From Aureococcus anophagefferens (Eukaryota > Sar > Pelagophyceae > Pelagomonadales > Pelagomonadaceae): a DNA stretch of 64,000 nt. Below the pieces are notes generated by a model. That model worked only from the letters and a program-made list of their open reading frames with translations, was not told where the DNA came from and did not search any database. The position numbers and the translations under genes are program-made. This document shows, piece by piece, positions 48,371 to 57,693 of the stretch (position 1 is its first letter; every line of letters begins with the position of its first letter). The stretch is from the NCBI RefSeq assembly GCF_000186865.1, contig NW_008705561.1, positions 2,843,370 through 2,907,369 on the forward strand, read 5' to 3'.

Positions 48371-48448
48371 CACGAAACCCAACCAGCTCCAAGCAACACA
48401 GAGACCAGACACGAAACCCAACCAGCTCCAAGCAACAGAGAGACCAGA
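48371..48448. repeat. 39-bp tandem duplication directly before a start codon
   Basis: Two adjacent 39-bp units, beginning CACGAAACCCAACCAGCTCC and ending GAGACCAGA, differ by a single base (CACA versus CAGA). The second unit ends immediately before the ATG at 48449, so the duplication forms the leader of the next gene. Confidence 0.9.
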
Positions 48449-49210
48449 ATGAACCCCATCGCCCGGCCCGTGATCCTGCAGGTCGCCGAGCCCGTCGCGC
48501 CGCCCCAGCTCAAAGCCGGCTTCCACCGCACGGCCAAGCAGCCCCTCCTCAAGCAGAAAACCAAGAAGCTCATGATGGTGCAAAAGTCCGTCGCGGCGAT
48601 CATGCAGGCCGCGAAGAAGCCCGTCGTCGGGCGGGCCAAGTCGTGGGTCACCAAGAAGCAGAAGCCGAGCAAGCTCGTCGACGTCTTTTTGCAGTTCGAC
48701 CACGACGACGCGAACGCGCTGGACTACGCGAAGCTCGAGGCGCTGCACCGCTTCTACGGCGAGCCCCTCGACGCGCACCAGCTGCGCGACGACGTCGACA
48801 CCTTCGGCGACGACTACGGCGCAATCGACTTCGCGGGATTCGTGCTCCTCGCGCGGCGGCGGCAGCGGCGCGGCGGCTTCCGCGGCTTCGAGGACGCGGC
48901 CGCCGCGTCGGACGACGCCGCCGCGGCGCGGCGCGAGGCGGAGCTCGACGACCTCCTCATGCGCGCCCAGGCGGCCGACGCCCTCGCCGCGGCCGCGCCG
49001 CGCGCGCCGCGCAAGGCGGCCGCGCCGCAGTTCGACCGCCCGCTCTCCGGCCTCCGCACGTCCGCGGACACGGCCGCGCGGAGCGGCCTCAACTGGGGGC
49101 TCCTCAACGACGCGGTCAAGCGCCGCGCCGAGGACCGCGCCGAGCTCGCCTACAAGCCAGAGCCGCCGCGGCGGAAGCGGGGCGGCCGCCGCCGCGTCGT
49201 CCCCGTCTAG
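48449..49210 (+). CDS. EF-hand-like protein of unknown role
   Basis: 253 residues. Residues 75-130 resemble a degenerate EF-hand pair: VDVFLQFDHDDANALDYAKL, then a second half-site DTFGDDYGAIDFAGFVLLAR. Only some loop positions keep acidic side chains, so Ca2+ binding is uncertain. The N-terminus is Lys-rich and the C-terminus strongly basic (RRKRGGRRRVVPV). No signal peptide. The ATG directly follows a tandemly duplicated leader. The stop is 55 bp from that of the convergent DUF4396 gene. Confidence 0.65.
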   Translation: MNPIARPVILQVAEPVAPPQLKAGFHRTAKQPLLKQKTKKLMMVQKSVAAIMQAAKKPVVGRAKSWVTKKQKPSKLVDVFLQFDHDDANALDYAKLEALHRFYGEPLDAHQLRDDVDTFGDDYGAIDFAGFVLLARRRQRRGGFRGFEDAAAASDDAAAARREAELDDLLMRAQAADALAAAAPRAPRKAAAPQFDRPLSGLRTSADTAARSGLNWGLLNDAVKRRAEDRAELAYKPEPPRRKRGGRRRVVPV

Positions 49211-49265
49211 CGTAACGACTTCGGAAGTTTTCAGCGGGCGCATTCCCAAAGGCGGCCTTACGAGG

Positions 49266-49895
49266 CTAGTGGCAGGCCCGCCCGTGCTTGCGGAGCATGA
49301 AGTAGTTGTAGGGGAGCGGCGCGAGGAAGCCCGCGGCGAGCGACGCGGGCAGGAAGGCGAAGAAGTGCTCGGAGCAGATGTCGCCGCCCGTCGCGTAGTA
49401 CGACACGGCGTTCTCCGCGCCCTCCATGCTCAGCATGGAGATCAGCGACATGTTCGCCGCCGTCGAGGCCGCCGTCGTCCAGCTCGCGAAGCCCTCCCAG
49501 ACCCTGAGCACCCACGTCTCGAGCGCCATGGACGTCGCGACGCCGCAGGCCATGGACGCGGCCATGGCCGGCGCCGCGCCGAGCTCCGGCGCGGCGGACG
49601 CGAGCAGCCAGAGGCAGGACAGGTCGCCGACGCTGCAGCCGACGAGGCACCGCGTCGTGTTCCGCGCGGCGCGGCGCCACGACGGCGCGTCCGCCCAGAA
49701 CGCGGCGGACGACGCGCCGGGCATGGTCCCGCCGCAGGACGGCGCGCCGGGCGTCGTCCCGCCGCGGGACGGCGCGGCGGACGGCGTTCCGCCGCGGGAC
49801 GACGAGGCCGCGCGCGACGCCGCGGCGACGGGTCGCGTCCGCGCCGCCGCCGCGCGCGCCGCCGCGGCGCGCCGCGCGGCGCTCCGCAGCATCAT
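49266..49895 (-). CDS. DUF4396-type membrane protein, probably mitochondrial
   Basis: 209 residues. MMLRSAARRAAAARAAAART is a basic Ala-rich targeting sequence, followed by a threefold GGT-P-A repeat. The conserved part RCLVGCSVGDLSCLWLLAS, then MACGVATSMALETWVLR, NMSLISMLSMEGAENAV and the ending YFMLRKHGRACH fits DUF4396, a four-helix family with a GC-x-x-GD motif and a C-terminal Gly/Arg-x-Cys-His. Function unknown. Its ATG overlaps the stop of the upstream twin-CX9C gene on the same strand (ATGA), so both may share one mRNA. Confidence 0.75.
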   Translation of the reverse strand: MMLRSAARRAAAARAAAARTRPVAAASRAASSSRGGTPSAAPSRGGTTPGAPSCGGTMPGASSAAFWADAPSWRRAARNTTRCLVGCSVGDLSCLWLLASAAPELGAAPAMAASMACGVATSMALETWVLRVWEGFASWTTAASTAANMSLISMLSMEGAENAVSYYATGGDICSEHFFAFLPASLAAGFLAPLPYNYFMLRKHGRACH

Positions 49896-50083
49896 CGCTT
49901 CGCCTCCTTCGCCGCCTTCTTCTTCTCCAGCGACTCCTCGACGCACTCCTTGAAGGCGTCGAAGAGCTCCTCGCAGGCGTCCTCCTCGGCGCCGCTCGCC
50001 GTGCCCCACTTGAAGGGCTGCTTGCTGAAGCACTCCTGGTACTTCTTGTGCAGCTCCGCGCAGGCCGGGAAGGTCTTGTCCAT
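49892..50083 (-). CDS. twin CX9C small protein, TRIAP1/Mdm35-like
   Basis: 63 residues from MDKTFPACAELHKKYQECF (an ATG at 50155 would add 24 residues). The two motifs C-AELHKKYQE-C and C-EELFDAFKE-C are twin CX9C pairs, as in mitochondrial intermembrane-space proteins imported by Mia40. The spacing and the Phe/Lys-rich linker resemble TRIAP1/Mdm35, the partner of PRELI lipid-transfer proteins that moves phosphatidic acid between mitochondrial membranes. The C-terminus is Lys-rich. The stop TGA (49894-49892) overlaps the downstream start by four bases. Confidence 0.85.
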   Translation of the reverse strand: MDKTFPACAELHKKYQECFSKQPFKWGTASGAEEDACEELFDAFKECVEESLEKKKAAKEAKR

Positions 50084-50155
50084 CGGACGACGCGCGTGGC
50101 GGAGCCTGTGGCAAGGCCAAACGAGCTCTGCTCGCCGACGGCATCGACGGCCCAT

Positions 50156-50638
50156 CGTGTCGGGGGGGGGTTGCTCCCAGGGTTGCTCCGCCAGTGGGCC
50201 CCGGCCGACCCCTCTAGCGCAGCGACGCTGTACTCGAAAGTCACGATCTTGAGCGTGATCGAACCTTCATAGTACCGTCGATTAGGAAACCAAGGGGCAT
50301 GTCCAACGCCATCGATGGTGGCGAGATCGGCGACTCGGACTGTGCCGGATTTGTCCGTAGGAGCGCGGTGGACGAACGAGGCCCGTAGGGTGGATTTTGG
50401 ACCAACACCGAAACTGCGTCTCCGGCACTGACCAACCGTCCAGGGCGACGCCAGGGGTCATGGGGCGTCGCCCCGACCACAAAAAGCGACCGTTCTGCGC
50501 CTATACGCAGCGCATGGCTGGCGCGTATACGCGCGTATTCGTACGTAGGCGGTCCTTTTTCGAGCATATTTCAGTGATTTCGTCGAGTTAGAAAGAGCTT
50601 GCTTCACGCGGGCGTAGCTCGCCGGGACGTCTGGGACC
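50156..50638. other. intergenic region, less GC-rich
   Basis: About 480 bases between divergent genes. Contains a run of G (50160-50170) and the paired words GCGTATACGCGCGTATTCG near 50521-50539. No gene-like frame. It should hold the promoters of the CX9C/DUF4396 unit and the nucleoporin gene. Confidence 0.45.
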
Positions 50639-51921
50639 ATGCGAAAAAGAGTGACTTTAGACGCCGCCGTCGCGCGACCGCGCCGACCTTGCCGGAGCAA
50701 CCCCCCCCATCATCGCGCGCCTCGCGCGNNNNNNNNNNNNNNNNNNNNNNNNNNNNNNNNNNNNNNNNNNNNNNNNNNGCCGGCGCGCCGCCCGCCGCGG
50801 CCGCGCCGGCCTTCGCCTTCGGCGCCGCGCCCGCCGCGCCGCCCGCCGCGGCGAAGCCGGCGTTCGCCTTCGGCGCCGCGCCGGCCGGCGGCGGCTTCGG
50901 CGCCGGGAGCAGCTTCATGGCGTCGGCGAAGCCGCCGCCGCCGCCCGCGCCCATGGAGTCGTCGCCCGCGCCGCCGCGCGCGCCGCCGGCCGCCGCGAAC
51001 GGCGCCGCGCGGCCGTCGTCCAAGGCCGACAAGGTCGCGAAATGCAACAAGGCCTTCCTCGCGTGGCTCCAGCGCCAGCGGGCGGCCGCGCCGTCGGCGC
51101 CCTGGACCGCCGGCGTCCGCGACTACGTCGCCTACGTCGAGAAGCTCGAGCGGCTCGCCGGCGACGCCGCGCCCGCCGCGCCCGCCGCGCCCGCCGCGCC
51201 CGCGGCGCCCGCGGCCGCGCCGAAGCTCTTCGCCGCCGAGGCCGCGGCGGCGCCGAAGCCGGCCTTCGGCTTCGCGCTCGGCGGCGGCGACGCCGCCGCG
51301 CCCGCGCCCGCGAAGCCCGCGGCGCCGCTCTTCGCGTTCGGCGCGCCCGCGCCCGCGGCGCCCGCGGCGGACGCGGCGCCCGCGAAGCCCCTCTTCTCCT
51401 TCGGCGCCGCGGCGCCCGCGGCCGGCGCGGCCCCCGGGGGCTTCTCCTTCGGCGCGGCGCCCGCGGGCGGCGGCGCGGCCCCCGGGGCCTTCTCCTTCGG
51501 CGGCGGCGCGGCGGCGGCCGCGCCGGCGGCCGCCGGCGACGACGACGAGGCCATGCCCAAGGAGGAGCTCGTCGCCGTGCAGCGGGGCGACGACGGCGAC
51601 GAGTCGACGGTCTTCGAGTCGCGCTGCGCCATGCGGCGCTACGACAAGGGCGACGGCGGCGACGCGCCGCAGTGGCGCGACCTCGGCAAGGGCCAGCTCC
51701 GGGTCATGGAGCGCGGCGACGGCGACAAGCGCGTCGTCGTGCGCAACGACGTCGGCAAGGTCGTGCTCAACTTCGCGCTCGCGGCGGCGATGAAGGTGCG
51801 CAAGACCAAGGCCGGCGTCGCCGTGAGCGCGGACAGCGGCGCGGGCGTCCAGCAGTACCTCCTCCGCACGAAGGCGCCGCTCGAGGCCGCGCACCTCGCG
51901 CCCGCGACCTTCGCCGACTGA
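50639..51921 (+). CDS. NUP50-like FG nucleoporin with C-terminal Ran-binding domain (spans gap)
   Basis: The probable start MRKRVTLDAA at 50639 lies before a 50-N gap, and the frame resumes at 50779. After the gap come FG-type repeats (AFAFGAAPA, FGFALGG, FSFGAAPAGG) in Ala/Pro-rich spacers. A folded helix pair NKAFLAWLQRQRAA then DYVAYVEKLERL matches the central NUP50 segment. The final 120 residues, with VFESRCAMRRYD, WRDLGKGQLRVMERGDGDKR and VVVRNDVGKVVLNFAL, form a RanBD1 domain. NUP50 sits in the nuclear basket and helps recycle importin-alpha. The sequence in the gap and the true start are unknown. Confidence 0.8.
50729..50778. other. assembly gap (50 N)
   Basis: Fifty N in the 5' part of the NUP50-like gene. 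Same length as the first gap, so a standard placeholder. The frame relation across it cannot be judged. Confidence 0.99.
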
Positions 51922-51933
51922 GTTCTAGTTCGC

Positions 51934-52854
51934 TTAAAGCCGCTCGTAGAGGACGTCGTAGGTGCGGATGTCGACGGCGCGGCCGTCGGCGGCCTGCGCG
52001 CGCATCGCGGCGTAGCCCTCCGTCGCCACGAGCCACGTCGACGTCCGCTGGACGGCCGCGACCCGCGTCGGCGAGAGCCGCGTGAAGCAGTTGATGGTCT
52101 CGATGTCCTTGACGGACGGCGGCACGGCGGCGCCGCCCGGCAGGGACAGCTGCTGGCGCGTGAGCTCGCCGACGTCGAAGACGCGGCGGCCCGCGCCGTC
52201 GACGATCTCGCCCGCCGCGGGCTCGTAGCGCCGCGCGAGCGCGCGGAGCCGCGCGAGGTAGACGCCGCCGCCGGAGCCCTCGGGGGCGAGCTTGAAGGTC
52301 AGGTCGTCGGGGTTGAAGTTCGCCGAGTCCGGCAGGTCCCGCACCGCGCCCGCGCCGCCCATCGTCGCCGCCGCCAAGCTCTGAATGTTATAGGGCCGGT
52401 CCGCGACGAGCCGCCCGCGCGCGTCGCGCACGAAGCGGCAGTCGTAGACGACGGGCGGCGACCGCAGCTCCTTGAGCGCGGCGGCGAGCGACGCGTTGCC
52501 GCCGAAGAGCGCCGCGCCGAGCGGCGCCTGCACGTCGACGGCCGTGGACGTCGTCCGCCAGGAGCCCTCGAAGAAGTCGGGGTAGTAGACGTCGCTCGCG
52601 TCGAGGCCGTAGGACGGCCGCGCCGTCGTGACGCGCTGGCCCACGCGCCGCCGCAGCGTCGTCAGCGACCCGTCCGGCGGCGGCGCGGCGGCGGCGGCGA
52701 CGCCGGGCGCGACCAGGGCCGTGCGCAGGGCCGCCGGCGCGCCGACGAGGACGTCGCGCCGTTCCGCCGCGGGGCGCAGGGCCGCGCAGGCGCACGCGTG
52801 CAGCAAGAGGCGCCTCACGGTGGTGAAAGGCGAGGTTGACATCGATCGAGTCAT
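51934..52854 (-). CDS. probable plastid-targeted protein (DUF6816-like)
   Basis: 306 residues. The N-terminal 60 residues are Ser/Arg/Ala-rich with a hydrophobic Cys/Ala stretch (LLLHACACAALRPAA), like a bipartite plastid leader. The conserved body includes VYYPDFFEGSWRTTSTAVDV, PLGAALFGG, RPYNIQSLAAATMG, KDIETINCFTR and VDIRTYDVLYERL. This resembles the DUF6816-type family of algal, plant and cyanobacterial proteins, of unknown biochemical role, probably thylakoid-associated. Family recall is from memory and moderate. Its stop is 12 bp from the nucleoporin stop. Confidence 0.65.
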   Translation of the reverse strand: MTRSMSTSPFTTVRRLLLHACACAALRPAAERRDVLVGAPAALRTALVAPGVAAAAAPPPDGSLTTLRRRVGQRVTTARPSYGLDASDVYYPDFFEGSWRTTSTAVDVQAPLGAALFGGNASLAAALKELRSPPVVYDCRFVRDARGRLVADRPYNIQSLAAATMGGAGAVRDLPDSANFNPDDLTFKLAPEGSGGGVYLARLRALARRYEPAAGEIVDGAGRRVFDVGELTRQQLSLPGGAAVPPSVKDIETINCFTRLSPTRVAAVQRTSTWLVATEGYAAMRAQAADGRAVDIRTYDVLYERL

Positions 52855-52976
52855 CGCAGAGCAAAAGCGCCCTGGTCAATGTGCCGTCAACTTAATTTAT
52901 GCAGCCCTTTGTTGAAGCCCGACGCGTACGACCGAACCGAAACCGCGCTCTTATAAAAAAAAGACGAGGACGCGCC

Positions 52977-55900
52977 TCAGTCGTCGGTGGCGAAGCGCGC
53001 GAGGAGGTGCTCGTACTTGGGGACGTCGCGGAGCGTGGCCGTCTTCGCGTCCGCGTCCGCGAGGAGCCGCTTGACGTCGGCGACCGCGTCCGTCCGCGGG
53101 CTCACGGCCGCGTCGCCGACGGCGACGAGCGCGAGGCCCGGCGCGAAGCCGCGGTCCGCCAGGTTTTGGGGCTGGTCGCCGAGGACGAAGTACGCGCGGC
53201 CGTCGACGTCGCCGACGGCGACGTTCAAGGCGTCGCCGGCCGCGAGCGCGACGACGACGTCCGGCGGCGGCGCGAGCGTCACGGAAAAGGCCGCCCCACT
53301 CGCCGCGGCGGCCTTGGCCTCCGCGAGCACGCGCCGCCCCACGAGCGCGGGCGTCGCGTAGCCCGCGGACATGCGGAGGAGCCGCCTGGGCAGGAAAAGG
53401 GTGCGAAATTCCCAACTTCAAAGGCTCCTCTCTCGGTCGTTTTCCGCTCGTTTCGGCTCATTTTTGGACGAGCGATCATCTCTCGGAGCGCTCTCGACGC
53501 GTGGATGCTTTTTCCGGAACGCGCGCGCGCGGAACACTCATGTTGAAGCGAACTTGAATCACTCTTTTCCTGCCCTGGGAGCCGCGGCGCGCCCGTGCAC
53601 GCGCAGAGCAGGAACCCGACGGTCGCGCCGCGCCGCTCGCCCGCCGCGACCTCGCCGTTCGGCCCCCGCGCGAAGTCCTTGACGACGCAGGCCTCGGTCA
53701 TCGTCCCGTGCGTCTTGAGCTTGAGGCCGATGGTCTCCGCGCGCCGGCCCGGCGGCGACGCGTCGAAGAGGACGACGTCCGCCGCGCGGCCGCCGCGGCC
53801 GCCGCCGCGGCGCCGCGCGCGCGCGGCCCGGGCCCCCGGCGCGAGCTCGAGCCCCAGCACCCGGGGCCGCGCGGGCGACGTCACGCGCACGACCGTGTCG
53901 TCGCGCGCGAGGTCCCGCGCGTCCGCGCCGTCGACCTGGGCAGGACAAGAGAGATTCAACGTCGCTTCAACGTGAGTGTTCCGCGCGCGCGCGTTCCGAA
54001 AAAAGCATCCACGCTTCGAGACCGTTCCGAGAGATGATCGCTCGTCCAAGAATGAGCCGAAACGAGTGAAAAACGGCCGAGATCGAAGCCTTTGAAGTTG
54101 GGAATTTCGCTCTCTTGTCCTGCCCCGCCGTCGACGGACACCAATCGCGCGCCGGCGACGTCGTCCGCGGAGAAGCCCTGCTGCGCGAGCGCCGCGGCGC
54201 ACTGGCCGCCGGCGACGAGGCCCGCGACGGCGAGGTGGCGCGGGTCGTCCGGGTGCTGCGCGAGCTCGAGGCCCAGGGGCCCCGGTGCCCGGAGCGTCAC
54301 GTCGACGTCGCCCGCGGCGCAGTCGCCCTCGAGCCGCGGCAGGTCGCATACGTCCGGCAGGTCCAGCGCCCGCCGGAGCGGCGCCCAGGACGCGCCGAGG
54401 AGCGCGTTGATGGGCTCGAGCAGGTCGCGGCTCTTGTCGACGACGAGGTCCCGTAAAGCTTCGCAGACGTAGTCGCGGATCTGGTCCCGGAAGAGCCCCG
54501 CGAGGGAGTTGAAGACCCAGGAGAAGCGGTGCTCGTCCATGGTCAGCTCGAGGTCGTCGATGGCGACGTCGCAGCGCGTCAGCGCGACGACGGGCTCCGG
54601 GTCGCCGCTTTCCGAGTTCCGGCGCCGCGCGCTCAGCGCGAGCGCGACGGACGCGTCCGCGACCTGGGCGGGAACAGGGTGATGCAACGTCGCTTCAACG
54701 TCAGAGTTCCGCGCGCGCGCGTTCCGGAACAAGCATGCACGCGTCGAGACCGTTCCAAGAGATGATCGCTCGTCCCAAAATCAGCCGAAACGAGCGGGAC
54801 GCGGCCGAGAGAGGAGAAGTTGGGAAGTTCGCACCCTTTTCCCGCCCCGTCCGCGACGGCGACGTCCGCGCGGCCCTCGGCCTCGAGGAAGGGGAACTGC
54901 TTCTGCCGGAAGCGCCAGGTCAGGTTCGGGAACGTCGCCGAGATGCGCACGGCCTTGAGCGCGAAGAGCGCGCCGCCGCCGTCGACGTCCGCGTCGTCGC
55001 CGCCGGCCCGGAGCCCGACGCCCTTGCGCACGACCCGGGACCCGTCGGACGACGCGACGTCGACGGTGACGTCGTTCTCGTCGATGCGCAGCTGGGACAA
55101 ATTCAAATTGTCGAGGAAGTAGTCGACGTTGTCGGACTCGACGTCGACGGGGGGCACGGGCATCGCCGGCAGGTGGCGCAGCAAGAAGCCCAGCGCCGCG
55201 TCGTTGACCTTGCGGACGACGTCGTCGCGCGCCGACGCGTCGGCCGCCAGCGACTCGGCCGTCGCGACGACGTCGTCCGCGTCGAGCGTCGCGACGGCGT
55301 CGAGCGCGTCGCGGACGCCGTCGTCGTCCGTCGCCATTTGGGCAAAGTGCATGACGCGCTCGTCGCGGTTCAGCGCGCTCAGCGTCTCGAGGAGCGACGC
55401 CGACGCGTCCGCGACGCGCCGCACGCCGTCGACGGCCGCGTCGCCGTCGAGCGCGCGGCGGCTCGCGGCCGCGACGTCGCCGCTGCCCGCGACGTCCTCG
55501 AGCGCGGACTTCAGCGGCGACTCCGCGAGGAGCGCGCCGAGGGCGTTGTGGTCGCCGCCGCCGGCGTAGCCCAGGGCGAGCGTCGCCGCCCGCCGCGCGA
55601 GGTCGTCGCCGGACTCGGGCGCGCCCTCGGCGAGCGTCGCGACCAACTCGTCGACGGACGCGGTCGCGGCCCGCGCGAGCGCGCCCTCGTAGGCGTCCGC
55701 GGCGACGGCGAGGTCGAGGAGCCAGCTTTCGCCGAGGCCGCAGGCCTCGGCGGCCTCCACGGCCGCGGCGAGGGCCGCGCGGAGCGCGTCCGCGGCCGCG
55801 TCCGGCGGGAGCCGCGAGAAGCCCGCGGACCGCGCCTCGCGGAGCCAGGCCCGCGCGAAGTCCGCCGCCGCGTGGGCGACGGCCGCCGCGGCCTCGCCCG

Positions 55901-57502
55901 CGCCGCCGGCGCTCTCCGCGACGAGGGACCAGGAACTCGCGCGCGCGGCCGCGAGCGCGTCGTCGAACGCGCGCTCGAACGCGTCGCCGTCGAGCAGCTT
56001 GCTCGCGACGACGCGCGCCGCGACCTCCCGGGCCTTGGCCTTGAGCGCGTCGCCCCGGTTGTCCGCGCCGACCTCGGCGCCCATGAGCGTCGCGAGGGCG
56101 CCCGTGCGGCTCTCGGCCTCGAGCGCCGCGCGCGCGCGGCCGACCTCGGCCTCCAAATCCCGCGCCGCGCGCGACTCCGCGACGGCGGCGCCGACGGCGC
56201 CCGACAGGTCCGTCACCTCGTCGCGCGCGCGCCGGAGCTCCGGGTGGTCCGCCTCCGCTCTTTCCAGGGAGCTCGCGAGCTCGCTCGACGCGCCGTCGAC
56301 GAGCGCGCGGAGGTCCCGGGGCCCGTCGGACGCCGCCGCGGTCCGGTAGAGCTCGAGCTCCGCGGCCTCGTCGCCCACGTCCCGCGCCGTGGCCTCGTAG
56401 ATGTCGGCGGCCTCGCCCGACTTGCGCCGCGCGAGCGCCGCGAGCTCCGCCTCGACGTCGTCGGCCTCGAGCGCCGTCGCGAGCGACGACCGGAGGTCGC
56501 GCCTGGGCAGCAAAAGGGTGATTCAACGTCGCTTCAACGTGAGTGTTCCGCGCGCGCGCGTTCCGGAAATAGCATCCACGCTTCGAGAGCGTTCCGAGAG
56601 ATGATCGCTCGTCCAAAAGTCAGCCAAAACGAGTAGAAAACGGCCGAGAAAGGAGCCTTTGAAGTTGGGAATTTCGCTCTCTTTTCCTGCCCTGGGTCGC
56701 GCGTCGCTCCTTTCGTCCGCGCGACGAGGCGGTCGAGCGCCGGCGCGTCGCGCTCCAGCAGGCCCGTCGCCTCGGAGAGCCCCGCGTCGATGCGGTCGTC
56801 GAGGTCCTCGGCGAGGAGCGCGTCGCGCACGGACGCGGGCAGCGCGTCCGTGAGCTTTTTGAGCGCGCCGATCGCCGTCTCGACCATGGCGACGGCCGCG
56901 CCGGAGACGCAGTGCGCGACGGGCGCCGCGGTCGCCGCGGGGCAGGCGACGGACCGCGCGTCGTGCGGCGCCACCAGGCGGCCGCCCCAGTCCAGGACCG
57001 CGCGCGTCGCCCCGTCGCCGACGGCCGCGGCCGCGCCGCGGCCGAACGGCGTGACGACCGCGTAGCCGTCCGCGCAGGGCAGCGCGCGCAGCACGTCGCC
57101 GCTCGGGACGACGTCGAGGCCCGGCGCGACGAGGTGCGCGCCGTCGGCCGCGCGCCAGCCGAGGAGCACGCCCGTCCGCCGCGCGCCGTCCGGAGCGCGC
57201 CACGCGACGCACGTCCCGGGCGGGCCGAAGCCCCGCGCGCCGACGCGCGCCCAGGCCGCGCGCCAGGAGCCCCAGGCCGCGCGGACGACCACGGCGTCGC
57301 CCTCGATTTGCACCACGACGCCGGCGCAGGGCCCGGGCAGCGCGACCGCGCCGCCGACGGCGGGCGCCGGCGACGGCGCCGGGAACTCGGCGCTGCCCCA
57401 GGCGCACTCGACGCGCACCGTCGACGCGTCGACGCGCGCCACGACGCCCTCCGACGCGGCGTCGCGCATGCACACGGCCGCGCCGACGCGGGGCACCGCC
57501 AT
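52977..57502 (-). CDS. large BPI-like lipid-binding and PDZ-like protein with four introners
   Basis: Exons 57502-56703, 56502-54858, 54663-54136, 53935-53586, 53385-52977; 1243 codons in consistent phase. The N-terminal 200 residues have repeated small beta blocks (VRVECAWGSAEFPAP, VVVRAAWGSWRAAW), then a long helical region of about 450 residues. From about residue 720 to 930 the sequence (VDYFLDNLNLSQLRIDENDV, ISATFPNLTWRFRQKQFPF, DDLELTMDEHRFSWVFNSLA) resembles BPI/HAM1-type lipid-binding folds. Two or three PDZ-like segments follow (PLGLELAQHPDDPRHLAVAG; AETIGLKLKTHG; a last one near FAPGLALVAVGDAAV). It may bind lipids at a membrane contact, but no exact family is identified. No signal peptide. 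Confidence 0.75.
53386..53585 (-). mobile_element. introner element B-6 (GC donor)
   Basis: Perfect duplication GCGGCTCC (minus strand) at 53585-53578 and 53385-53378. Terminal repeats CAGGGCAGGAAAAGAGTG and CACCCTTTTCCTGCCCAG. Core sense to the gene. 200 bp. Splicing restores GAPRLLRMSAGY. Confidence 0.95.
53936..54135 (-). mobile_element. introner element B-7
   Basis: Perfect duplication GTCGACGG (minus strand) at 54135-54128 and 53935-53928. Terminal repeats GCGGGGCAGGACAAGAGAG and CTCTTGTCCTGCCCAG. Core antisense. GT donor, 200 bp, phase 0, joining LVS to VDGADARD. Confidence 0.95.
54664..54857 (-). mobile_element. introner element B-8
   Basis: Duplication GTCGCGGAC (nine bases match) on the minus strand at 54857-54849 and 54663-54655. 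Ends GGGGCGGGAAAAGGGTG and CACCCTGTTCCCGCCCAG. Core antisense. GT donor, 194 bp. Joins ADVA to VADASVALAL. Confidence 0.95.
56503..56702 (-). mobile_element. introner element B-9 (GC donor)
   Basis: Perfect duplication GCGCGACC (minus strand) at 56702-56695 and 56502-56495. Ends CAGGGCAGGAAAAGAGAG and CACCCTTTTGCTGCCCAG. Core antisense. 200 bp. GC-AG splicing restores TKGATRDLRSSLATAL. Confidence 0.95.
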
Positions 57503-57575
57503 CGCGACGATGTGGCTTTACTTGAAGTTCAACGTACCGTCAAATAAACATCGCCGGCGCCGCCAGCACTTCCAC

Positions 57576-57693
57576 CAGCTGGAGCGCGGCCGCAGGCTCG
57601 CCCCCCAACACCGGCCTTACGACGCCGCGCGTCGCCTTGGCGGTGACGTGGGGCCCCGGGAGCGGGAGCGGGACGGGCGCGGAACATTCGTCG
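57576..57693 (-). pseudogene. duplicated 3'-end fragment of the METTL7-like gene
   Basis: CAGCTGGAGCGCGGCCGCAG followed by TTACGACGCCGCGCG...GTCGCCTTGGC and GGGACGGGCGCG repeats the end of the methyltransferase gene and its 3' flank at 59170-59290, in the same orientation. On the minus strand it reads PLPGPHVTAKATRGVV against PFLRPHIIAKATRAAS in the intact gene. The similarity ends exactly beside the stop codon of the unknown gene at 57694, so a local duplication placed this tail downstream of that gene. Confidence 0.8.
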
